DNA from: Bacillota bacterium
GTDB taxonomy: Bacteria > Bacillota > Clostridia > DSM-8532
DNA length: 64,000 nucleotides
Direction: 5' to 3'
Assembly: GCA_023415205.1 (NCBI GenBank)
Contig: JAEZLR010000002.1
Span: 14,070-78,069 of the forward strand
Below the pieces are notes generated by a model. It was not told where the DNA came from and did not search any database. It saw only the letters and a list, made by a program, of their open reading frames with translations. Both the position numbers and the translations under genes were made by a program. Position 1 is the first letter of the stretch. Each line of letters opens with the position of its first letter. Below are positions 9,192 to 16,556 of the stretch, piece by piece.

Positions 9192-9800
9192 ATGGCACAT
9201 AAAACTTTTATTTCTTACAAATATAGTGAAGCAACTGTGTTAAGAGACAATATCATTAAAGCATTAGGTGATGATGCTACATACTATCAAGGAGAGACAA
9301 GTGAATCACCTGATTTAACTGATACAAGCACTGAAAACATTAAACGTGTACTTAAGGATATGATGTTTAATACATCCGTCACCATTGTGATATTGTCACC
9401 TAATATGATAAAAAGCAAATGGATAGATTGGGAAATTGAATATTCTCTTAAGCAAATTACACGAAGTAATAGAACTTCACAAACAAATGGAGTTGTAGGT
9501 GTAATTATGAAATATAATGGAGGTTATGATTGGCTGATAACTCATTCAACAGATTGTCACGGTTCTCCTACCATAGATTATAAAAAGGAATATTTATATC
9601 CTATAATACATAAAAATCACTATAATTCGAACCCACAAATTTGGCATTGTAAAGACTGCGAAACTTATAATAGTATGAATGGCTCTTATATTAGTTATTT
9701 CACTGAGGAATACTTTCTCAAAAACCCACAGTATTACATTGATAATGCATTTGATAAAAGTGAAAAAACAGATAATTATAACCTTACCAGGCAAAAGTAA
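9192..9800 (+). CDS. TIR-like (MTH538/DUF1863, ThsB-type) protein
   Basis: The 202-residue protein starts MAHKTFISYKYSE and fits the TIR-like fold of the ThsB component of Thoeris: a beta strand FISYKY, a helix with DTSTENIKRVL, and strand TIVILSP followed by WIDWEIEYS with a Glu near residue 79-81 in the position of the TIR catalytic Glu. A CxxC pair lies in the C-terminal third (WHCKDC). The ATG at 9192 is chosen because AAAGGAAG precedes it; the in-frame ATG at 9138 has no ribosome binding site. In Thoeris, ThsB makes the NAD-derived signal on infection. No SIR2-type or macro-domain ThsA is seen nearby, so the neighbouring membrane protein may fill that role. Confidence 0.8.
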   Translation: MAHKTFISYKYSEATVLRDNIIKALGDDATYYQGETSESPDLTDTSTENIKRVLKDMMFNTSVTIVILSPNMIKSKWIDWEIEYSLKQITRSNRTSQTNGVVGVIMKYNGGYDWLITHSTDCHGSPTIDYKKEYLYPIIHKNHYNSNPQIWHCKDCETYNSMNGSYISYFTEEYFLKNPQYYIDNAFDKSEKTDNYNLTRQK

Positions 9801-10002
9801 TTTAAATATTCAAATATAAAATATTACAGATAATTAAACCTTCTTCATAAATGTTATCAATAAAACCAGATTGGATTAGACGGCTTATTTAACACAAACT
9901 TAATAGTATACGGAAATATTAAAATTTTCAAAAATCACCGCAACCTTCCTTTTGTTTTTGCGAAACAAACTTAGTATATGAAGCTTAGGCAAATGGAGTT
10001 AT

Positions 10003-10785
10003 ATGGAACAAAATGCAAACTGGTTCGTAAAAACTATAGACGGGCAGTTGATACTGGTAGATGAAAATGAATATAAAATTGCCTCAAAGTATCAATGGCA
10101 GTCTAAAGCTGATGGTAGAGGTGGGCATCGTCCAGTAATTTTTCTTGATGGAAGATGCATCACTTTTGCATCTGTAGTTTTCGAATTGAACAGAAATCAA
10201 GTTATATACCACAAAAATGGGAATCCTTATGACTTCAGAAGAGATAAAATTGTTATCTGTAATAATAGGAGCGAATTTGGTCATTACATCGGTAGTTCCA
10301 ATCGGAAAAATACACAGTATAAAGGTGTCTTTTTATTTAGAAGAAGTAATGCTTGGGCAGTTAGGATAATTAAAGATAAAAACATAATAGATGGAGGTCA
10401 TTTTGCTTCTGCAGAAGATGCATCTATCGTAGCCGACTACTTTATTATTAAAAACTACGGAGAAAATACTGATAGAAATTATCCAGAGTTGAGCTTTAAG
10501 CAGATTAATGAAAAGTATATCTCTATACTTACTAAATATGGTCATGACAGCAATGCGAGGAAAGCAAAATCGGGCCAAGGTCTTACGAGATGTGGGAATA
10601 AAACTTCCAGGTTTGTAGGAGTTTCAAAGGATAAGAGTATGTGGACAGCCAGAATTAAGTTTAATAAAAAACAGATACACCTTGGTAATTTTGAGACGGA
10701 AGAAGTAGCCGCTCAAGCTTATGACAAGAAAGCTATAGAGCTATACGGTGAATTAGCAAAACTGAATTTCCCAGCAAATGCGTAA
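10003..10785 (+). CDS. AP2-domain protein with degenerate HNH-like N-terminus (homing-endonuclease-like)
   Basis: The 260-residue protein has two AP2/ERF-type DNA-binding repeats: a weaker one at about residues 105-157 and a clear one at about 198-257 (SRFVGVSKDKSMWTARI..., then AAQAYDKKAIELYG). The N-terminal ~90 residues resemble the HNH domain of AP2-HNH mobile endonucleases (YHKNGNPYDFRRDKI near residue 67) but lack the usual leading histidine, so cleavage activity is doubtful. In bacteria and phages such proteins are usually homing endonucleases or their derivatives. A conventional chromosomal regulator is possible but less likely. About 200 bp of AT-rich sequence separates it from the TIR module. 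Confidence 0.78.
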   Translation: MEQNANWFVKTIDGQLILVDENEYKIASKYQWQSKADGRGGHRPVIFLDGRCITFASVVFELNRNQVIYHKNGNPYDFRRDKIVICNNRSEFGHYIGSSNRKNTQYKGVFLFRRSNAWAVRIIKDKNIIDGGHFASAEDASIVADYFIIKNYGENTDRNYPELSFKQINEKYISILTKYGHDSNARKAKSGQGLTRCGNKTSRFVGVSKDKSMWTARIKFNKKQIHLGNFETEEVAAQAYDKKAIELYGELAKLNFPANA

Positions 10786-11071
10786 ACGAATCTCCTCCAG
10801 TTCCTCCATAGCAGTTCCTAAAAATGATGAAGATTAAAATTGATAAGAGTGCGGTATGCTTCGGCTATTTGGTTCGAGGATAGATTCTTGTATAGGGAGT
10901 ATGCGGAAGCATTGGTAAATGAAAGGAGAGACTGTCTTGAGTTTTGTATAATGGAAATATTCCCAAATTATTGTATTAAATTATGTAAACCTCATTTTAC
11001 TCCTTTCGAATGAATTGCCTTTTTTTTTACGATTGACATAAAAGGAGTCTCAAATTGAAATTTAATTAAAT

Positions 11072-12316
11072 TTAATCTTGTAACACCTGATATTTTGCTC
11101 CATCAAAATGATATACCTTCATACTACCCAATTCAGGCTCAACATCTGCAGGATTGAAGAGAACTACATTCTTGCCTTGAAGTCCTATTAAGTCCATTCT
11201 TGTACTTCTATATATAACACCTGCATAACCTTTGCTCTGTAAGAATTTCGCAAAGTGATGGAAAGGTATATAGGCTTTAAGGTCAGGGTCGTCTTCTTTG
11301 AATACTGGAAGAAATACTGCCTCGTCAATATGTTTCATCATTAACCTTCCTATATATTTTTCTGTTTCCTTCAGTATTTCTTCACGGGTTTGAGGCATTA
11401 CTACCTCCTGTTGAATAATCTCCTTTATTCTTACTTTAAGTTTGGCATCGTCCTTACTCAAGGCAACTAACTCTGTCGTGTATTTCCTTTTGCTAAATAT
11501 CTCCTTTACTTTCTGTTGACTCATTTCGTCCATAACTCCCTGATTTTCAATCTCTATGTCTTCATAGGAAACATCCTGAAAACAAAAGTTTATTAATAAA
11601 GCGTCCTTCTTTACGGGCTTAAACTTACATACAGTGGCGTTACTTCCTGCCTTGAGTCTAAACTCCTCAAAACAAGTCTTTTCCAACATATTTATCGTGT
11701 TATCATATGGCAATACCTCTTCACTATAAGCAAGATACTGGAAGGCAACGCCTGGGGGATTCCAGCGGTTATTTTGCGTGTAGCGTGGGTCTGGAATCAT
11801 TCTTAGATAATTTCCAAAGTGCTTGCCTGACTGCGTTCTATATAGGTGTTTTAATTGACCAAGCCTGACTGTAAATAATTCTGGATGCTTTGCGATACTT
11901 CCAGTATGCATTTCGTTAAATACTTGTATAAATGATTTTTCGTTAGCGTCATAGCCATAAAGAACCTTATTCCAGTGGTCTGATAACTGCCTTGTAAAAT
12001 CAATCCTATACTGCCGTTTGAATTCGGCGTTTATATCACCCAAGGCAAGACTGTACTTCTGGAGGTATTTCAGATATTGTTCAAATGCTTCCACTATGAC
12101 TTCCTCTTTTTCAGTTGGATGGAAGTCCTTGCAAATATCGTTTAAGAAAAAGTCATAAACTTTATTAAGTGCATTAAGCAACTCGAAGAAAATAGGGCTA
12201 TTAGTGTCATTTTCCAGACTTTCTATAGCCCTCTTTAAAATCCTGAACTTATAATTATCCTTGTATAGTTCGAGCATTCTATTTAGTTCAAATGTTAATT
12301 GACATCTATAAAACAT
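11072..12316 (-). CDS. HEPN/RES-type protein (RES-domain putative NAD-degrading or ADP-ribosylating toxin)
   Basis: An N-terminal helical region (about residues 1-140) precedes a RES domain (about 155-405). Family marks are LYRTQ (Arg160), RWNPPG (Arg184), YLAYSEE (about 194-200), and the C-terminal GVIYRSTR...NVVLFNP block. RES toxins such as the Res of Res-Xre pairs degrade NAD+; stand-alone HEPN/RES proteins occur in defence loci. The start follows AGGGAGA. There is no adjacent Xre antitoxin (the nearest Xre gene is 3 kb away), so a classic toxin-antitoxin pair is not shown. It is the last gene of a minus-strand block of three. The 286-bp gap to the AP2 gene holds nothing I recognise. Confidence 0.8.
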   Translation of the reverse strand: MFYRCQLTFELNRMLELYKDNYKFRILKRAIESLENDTNSPIFFELLNALNKVYDFFLNDICKDFHPTEKEEVIVEAFEQYLKYLQKYSLALGDINAEFKRQYRIDFTRQLSDHWNKVLYGYDANEKSFIQVFNEMHTGSIAKHPELFTVRLGQLKHLYRTQSGKHFGNYLRMIPDPRYTQNNRWNPPGVAFQYLAYSEEVLPYDNTINMLEKTCFEEFRLKAGSNATVCKFKPVKKDALLINFCFQDVSYEDIEIENQGVMDEMSQQKVKEIFSKRKYTTELVALSKDDAKLKVRIKEIIQQEVVMPQTREEILKETEKYIGRLMMKHIDEAVFLPVFKEDDPDLKAYIPFHHFAKFLQSKGYAGVIYRSTRMDLIGLQGKNVVLFNPADVEPELGSMKVYHFDGAKYQVLQD

Positions 12317-12482
12317 GATACATTCTCCCTGGCATATGTATATACTTATTATATAAAAATCAGGAAGAGTTTTACAATCATTTGCTTCTAATTATGCTTT
12401 TTAAGCTATTTCATTCAACAAGAAAGGCCCGATATTTATGTCTTCTGTTATCATAAGTATAGAACATTTTCTAATAGTGATT

Positions 12483-13466
12483 TTACCACTCTTGATATTT
12501 TCTAATAAAATGCTCCCCTATAAATTCACTCTTATCTAAGCTACCAATTGCATTATCAAATAAAGACTCTTTCATTTTCTCTAACATATGAACTATTTTT
12601 AAATTGGAATTATCAAATTCTCCTATACCTAAATATTTTTCAATAACAATATTTACTATTTCTTTGGGTTTGCTCCTGAAATATATAATAAGATAGTCTA
12701 TGAGTTCCATTTGAAGTTCCAAAGAATCATATGCGATATTGTAATATGATTTCATGGTTTTTGTATCAACAAGGTCTTCTCCGTTGACTGTTACAACACC
12801 TTCATATACTTTTGAAAAAACAAATATCGCTAAAAGATAAGTGAGCAAGAAAAAGTTTTGGCAACCAAAAGTGAAATTCCCTTGGCTAAAGTAACAGGAC
12901 AACGCACCATAACTACAATGTGTATATTGACATAAGAAAGGATATAAGAGGTCATAGTAGTCTCTTTCATTACCCATAATAACTCTTCTTGGATTTTTAA
13001 TATCTCCTACTTTCTCATTATTTTGTGAAAACACGCCTTTTTTCCCACGTGATTCATAATAACCGAAAGAAATACCTAACGGAGCAAGAATAAAATTATC
13101 TACCACATCTTTTCTTTTTTCTTCATCATCAATATTATCTCTTACATATCGACTAAGAATATGATTTTCAAAAATCGAACGAATTAACATGAAACAATCT
13201 TCAGAAAATATTAATTCTTGACTATTAAGTAGCTGACGGATTGCCAGTAAAGATTTTGTACTTTTGGCAAATATAAAATAATCATAATCATAGCTGAGTT
13301 TTTTGCTATACTTAAGTTGTTCAGGAACATCTCCAGTTTTTGAATATACCATCAGTATGTCAGTAAGTCCGTCAGGCACACAAGATATGTTACAAAAATC
13401 ACGTGCTTTTATAATTAAGCGATTCAACATTTTTTTGGATTTTATTTCTATTGGTAACTTTTCCAC
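12483..13466 (-). CDS. DUF5677-like protein of unknown function
   Basis: The 327-residue, mostly helical protein resembles the DUF5677 family: a segment of the type LLNSQELIFSEDCFMLIRS (about residues 85-105) and a later YPFLCQYTHCSYG (about 200) match its typical helices. DUF5677 proteins appear often in defence and abortive-infection neighbourhoods, but I know of no defined activity. The GTG at 13464-13466 is preferred because GAGGGGGCAGGG precedes it; in-frame ATGs 9 and 11 codons earlier have no ribosome binding site. It lies between the RES-type and nuclease-like genes on the same strand. Confidence 0.6.
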   Translation of the reverse strand: MEKLPIEIKSKKMLNRLIIKARDFCNISCVPDGLTDILMVYSKTGDVPEQLKYSKKLSYDYDYFIFAKSTKSLLAIRQLLNSQELIFSEDCFMLIRSIFENHILSRYVRDNIDDEEKRKDVVDNFILAPLGISFGYYESRGKKGVFSQNNEKVGDIKNPRRVIMGNERDYYDLLYPFLCQYTHCSYGALSCYFSQGNFTFGCQNFFLLTYLLAIFVFSKVYEGVVTVNGEDLVDTKTMKSYYNIAYDSLELQMELIDYLIIYFRSKPKEIVNIVIEKYLGIGEFDNSNLKIVHMLEKMKESLFDNAIGSLDKSEFIGEHFIRKYQEW

Positions 13467-13700
13467 TACCCTGCCCCCTCTGCTAATTACCATGTACAAA
13501 TAGATTTTTTTAATGCCATAGTCATTTATATGAAAATAAAAATAAATATTTTTCAGTATCTCAACGCAAGCACATTCACACTTATCTAATAGACAATGAA
13601 TAAATCACACCTTAGAGATTTTGTGCTATTAAATATTTGCTTCACGGGCTCAAAGCATTGTTCTTATTAACTGAGTAGAACCATCTTCATGTATAAAACT

Positions 13701-14633
13701 TCAAATTCCAATTTTTCTTAATGCTTCAATTGCATGTTCAACTTTTTCTTCATCTAATAATTTTACATCAAGATTTTCTATTTCACCAAATCTGCCTCTA
13801 TAAAATGCAAGATTGATTATGCTGTTTGCATCTCCGATTTCATCAAAGCCTATTCCATAACCCCCACACTTTTTGTCAATAATATGTAGCAAATAGTATC
13901 CAACAATTTGAGCACACTCAATCCATTTGTATTCTTTACTCTTAGTACATTTAAAATCATATAAAGTACCATCTATGAAAATATCAGCATCAGCTCCACC
14001 ACATAACATAGAGGCAAAACCAAAATTGGGATTGAATATAACACAGCTATTAGCTTTTAGGATTCCTGCATCAATAAATCTATTGCTAAATACATCACAT
14101 AACATACGTAAGTCGTTAATAATTTCTGTTTCGGTATCGTCTATAAGACTTTTCTTAATATCCAGAGGTGGAATCCCTGACCTTGCAACTGTTTCAAGAG
14201 AAGCTAAATAACCTGAAAAATTAAGCAATTCATCATAATCAACCTTTTTGTTATTAATAAACTGTTCGCATTCCTTGATTCCTTTTTCATATTTTCTCTT
14301 AACTGTATTATAAAGATTTTTATCAATAATCTTTCCTAATTTTTTAAGTCCGTACTCTGCTACAAGATTATTATATGCATGCTTTTTGACATCCAAATCT
14401 TTTAAATTTTTAGCTATAATGAATCTTGCAAGGTAATCGAAACCTGTACCTACGAGTGTTGAATTATAAGGTTTGCTTAAGGAATATGGCACTAATTCTT
14501 CATATTCTTCAGAAAATGGTTTTTTCCCTGACACAGTAGTAAATGTTGGCCTTGGGTCTATTATACTTTTTATTATTTTTTGAAATTCAATATCTTTCTG
14601 AGCTTTGCCTTTTAACATTGATTTTAAAGACAT
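13701..14633 (-). CDS. Putative PD-(D/E)XK-fold nuclease
   Basis: I recognise no named family, but the C-terminal half has the layout of a PD-(D/E)XK nuclease: an acidic residue in GGADADIFI (Asp215/217), the DFK triad motif (Asp226-Lys228), and a downstream QIVGYY (Gln242-Tyr246) like the QxxxY motif of RecB-type nucleases. The first 200 residues are largely helical. The DFK is a D-x-K variant of the usual E/D-x-K. The start at 14633 follows AGAGGTG. It heads the minus-strand block with the DUF5677-like and RES genes, so a defence role is plausible, but none is shown. Confidence 0.6.
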   Translation of the reverse strand: MSLKSMLKGKAQKDIEFQKIIKSIIDPRPTFTTVSGKKPFSEEYEELVPYSLSKPYNSTLVGTGFDYLARFIIAKNLKDLDVKKHAYNNLVAEYGLKKLGKIIDKNLYNTVKRKYEKGIKECEQFINNKKVDYDELLNFSGYLASLETVARSGIPPLDIKKSLIDDTETEIINDLRMLCDVFSNRFIDAGILKANSCVIFNPNFGFASMLCGGADADIFIDGTLYDFKCTKSKEYKWIECAQIVGYYLLHIIDKKCGGYGIGFDEIGDANSIINLAFYRGRFGEIENLDVKLLDEEKVEHAIEALRKIGI

Positions 14634-15039
14634 ATCGCACCTCTTTGCTTAATTTTGTTGTTTTTAAATTCTCCTTCATTTGTAGTACCATTAGACCATA
14701 TTTATAAATGCCTTCTCTAAATTCTTCTTCAGTAGCTTCATCAATAATAGAACTGTCATTACTCTTAGGAGATTTGTTGAGTGGTTAATGTTTCAGAAGA
14801 TAAAGTATTAGAGCCATTCGAGCAACCAGTATAAAAACAAAACTAACTCCTAAACAATTTACAATAATATATAAAATGTGCAAATTGTTGTATTGAGTAT
14901 ATAACTTGGTATATTCAATTGTCAATTGCAATTGTAGCTATATAGTATTAATTATAAATCGTCTGCACTTATCCCAAAAGACATGATATAATAAAATTTG
15001 GAAACTGCAAGTGCGGTTGACACATACGGGATAAGTGGC
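14634..15039. other. Non-coding stretch with a possible decayed reading frame
   Basis: No intact gene is seen. On the minus strand about 14640-14850, two overlapping frames each look protein-like for 20-55 codons (one includes DEATEEEFREGIYKYG) but lack a start or are broken at a stop. This could be a decayed gene upstream of the nuclease-like gene. Complementary short arms (TGCACTTATCCC near 14964, GGGATAAGTGGCA near 15029) add secondary structure just before the strong hairpin at 15040. Confidence 0.4.
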
Positions 15040-15080
15040 AATAATCACCCGGTCTTTAAGTAAGACCGGGTGATTATTTT
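15040..15080. terminator. Strong hairpin, possible bidirectional terminator or end of a small RNA
   Basis: Two perfect 17-bp arms (15040-15056 and 15062-15078) enclose a 5-nt loop and are followed by TT on the plus strand and preceded by sequence giving few T residues on the minus strand. It is the most GC-rich hairpin in the element. It lies between two minus-strand genes, so it could end the Xre transcript or an unannotated small RNA. Confidence 0.6.
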
Positions 15081-15243
15081 ACTATACATATACCTACCTA
15101 TAACTTCATAAACGTTTTACATTTAGAAAGTTATTGAGATTGTGCAATGAGGAAAAAGACATAGCCTCATAAATAGGGCGTAGAATATATATTCCTGATG
15201 TTGGAAATACAATTGAAAATCTAAAAGAAAAAAATCACACCAA

Positions 15244-15573
15244 TTATTTCTGGCGTTTGGTTAATGGTATTGCCGACTTAACAATATCTAATATTATAGT
15301 TGCTTCTGTATTTGTGCAAGAACTAATCAATTCTCCAAATTCCTGTACCACATCTTTATGAGTCAAATTTAACCCTTTCAATAAGTAGTCAATTGAGGTA
15401 TTAAGTGCGTAAGATATTTGTAATAGAACATCAATACGGACTTTTCGCTCGCCATTTTCAATCATAGTAATATATTGCCTTGAAACATTTATATTCTCAG
15501 CGAGCTGTTCTTGGCTAATTCCTTTATTTATTCTTTCTTCTTTAATACGTCTTCCAAGTGATTTACAATCCAT
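15244..15573 (-). CDS. Xre-family helix-turn-helix regulator
   Basis: The 109-residue protein has an HTH_3 domain at about residues 5-63 (IKEERINKGISQEQLAE..., then NVSRQYITMIENGERK) and a short helical C-terminus. It is a likely repressor of its own gene and the divergent gene at 15773. The ATG at 15573 is chosen because AGGAGAAAATT sits just upstream; longer in-frame extensions reach back into the divergent promoter. It separates cargo from the recombinase module and may control element functions; that is inference. Confidence 0.85.
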   Translation of the reverse strand: MDCKSLGRRIKEERINKGISQEQLAENINVSRQYITMIENGERKVRIDVLLQISYALNTSIDYLLKGLNLTHKDVVQEFGELISSCTNTEATIILDIVKSAIPLTKRQK

Positions 15574-15629
15574 AATTTTCTCCTGTATCAATTTTACAGG
15601 TGTATATAAAAATTTTGAAACAACTGAAC

Positions 15630-15669
15630 GTGTCATTATGTTTACTGGGAGTGTCATAGCTGGTATAAT
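15630..15669 (+). promoter_or_regulatory. Promoter for the 15773 gene with twin GTGTCAT boxes
   Basis: A -35 TTTACT (15641-15646) and a perfect -10 TATAAT (15664-15669) are 17 bp apart. GTGTCAT occurs at 15630-15636 and again at 15651-15657, a 21-bp period (two helical turns) that straddles the -35 box. These boxes are candidate operators for the divergent Xre regulator. Confidence 0.6.
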
Positions 15670-15772
15670 ATAAATGAAGTTTATTACAAAAATATTGACT
15701 ATATACAACAAAATGTTAATAGTGTTAGTACATGTTAATTTTAACTCAACGATTAAAAGGAGGATTTTCATT

Positions 15773-16132
15773 ATGGATGAAAAAGTTGAGCGTATGAACA
15801 CTGTAGCTGAGGCAGATGCTGACAAGATAAAGAGAATGCAAGATATACCTGTGCCTGCCGAAACCGTCAAAGACCTTTTAAAATCCTCACCAACTGTTGA
15901 TTTTTACAACGAAAAAATAGTTATAATTCTTGAAATTCAAGCAATGTTTTATAATGCAGTACGTGGAGAGGCCAAACGTGGTGAGTTACTTATAGATTGG
16001 GATATTCTATATGATAAAGAATTATTTTCAAAGTATTATGATTTGAATACAGTTAGGGTTGATAAGTATGATAATTTTTGGTTTAGTGTAAGGAAAGAGT
16101 TGAAAAGAAAGAATAAAGAGATAAGTAAATAA
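15773..16132 (+). CDS. Small protein of unknown function, divergent from the Xre regulator
   Basis: The 119-residue protein has an acidic, charged N-terminus and a Lys-rich C-terminal tail, with no signal peptide or membrane segment. I do not recognise the family. The ATG at 15773 is chosen because AAAAGGAGGA lies directly upstream; longer in-frame starts cross the promoter. The strong TATAAT promoter at 15664 serves it. Its place between a phage-type regulator and the recombinase genes is where an excision or control factor might sit, but nothing in the sequence proves that. Confidence 0.7.
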   Translation: MDEKVERMNTVAEADADKIKRMQDIPVPAETVKDLLKSSPTVDFYNEKIVIILEIQAMFYNAVRGEAKRGELLIDWDILYDKELFSKYYDLNTVRVDKYDNFWFSVRKELKRKNKEISK

Positions 16133-16255
16133 CTAATAGAAAATTGTTGTTTTAACAATATAAAAACTCATTTTAAAAACTTTATAATTCGTCTTTTCAT
16201 TTATCTCTTACTTATTTCAGCACTGGTATTACAAACTCAAATTTTTATTTTAAAG

Positions 16256-16280
16256 CCATGGGACTTGCCCTTGGTTTTTT
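16256..16280 (+). terminator. Rho-independent terminator after the 15773 gene
   Basis: A 7-bp stem with one mismatch (CCATGGG at 16256-16262, CCCTTGG at 16268-16274) is followed by six T residues and further T-rich sequence, 125 bp after the small gene. Confidence 0.55.
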
Positions 16281-16324
16281 TAATTTTATTGGTAACATAA
16301 AATAGCAATTCTGTTATATTATAA

Positions 16325-16364
16325 AGTGCATATAATGTAATTTAAAATTTACATTATATGCACT
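16325..16364. repeat. Perfect inverted repeat upstream of the recombinase genes
   Basis: Arms 16325-16340 and 16349-16364 are 16-bp perfect complements (AGTGCATATAATGTAA) around an 8-bp AT spacer. A partial third copy of the arm (ACATTATATGATATAA) follows. It lies about 190 bp before tnpA and may be an operator or recombinase accessory site. The 16133-16556 gap holds this repeat and the terminator at 16256, and I see no gene in it. Confidence 0.75.
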
Positions 16365-16556
16365 ACATTATATGATATAAAAAGTCTTTAAAACCTTATA
16401 TTGCAAGCGTTATAAAGATGTTGACAATTTAATAAAAATGGTTTATAAAGGTAGTTGTATATGGAAATTATGTAATATTATAGATGTAAAAAATAATTTA
16501 CAAAATATAAAATGGAACGTAGTTCTATTAATAAAATTCACTAAAGAGGTGTAGTT

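Noticed and set aside
11072..12316. A Res-Xre toxin-antitoxin pair
   Set aside because: The Xre gene lies 3 kb away behind two other genes and the RES protein has a large N-terminal domain not typical of Res toxins.
14640..14850. A small intact gene upstream of the nuclease-like gene on the minus strand
   Set aside because: The protein-like segments fall in two frames separated by a stop and have no proper start; at best a decayed remnant.
15040..15078. A CRISPR repeat or array
   Set aside because: There is one inverted hairpin only, with no further copies at regular spacing and no cas genes.
15244..15870. A 208-residue form of the Xre regulator with an N-terminal extension
   Set aside because: The extension covers the divergent promoter and is low-complexity; a good ribosome binding site supports the start at 15573.
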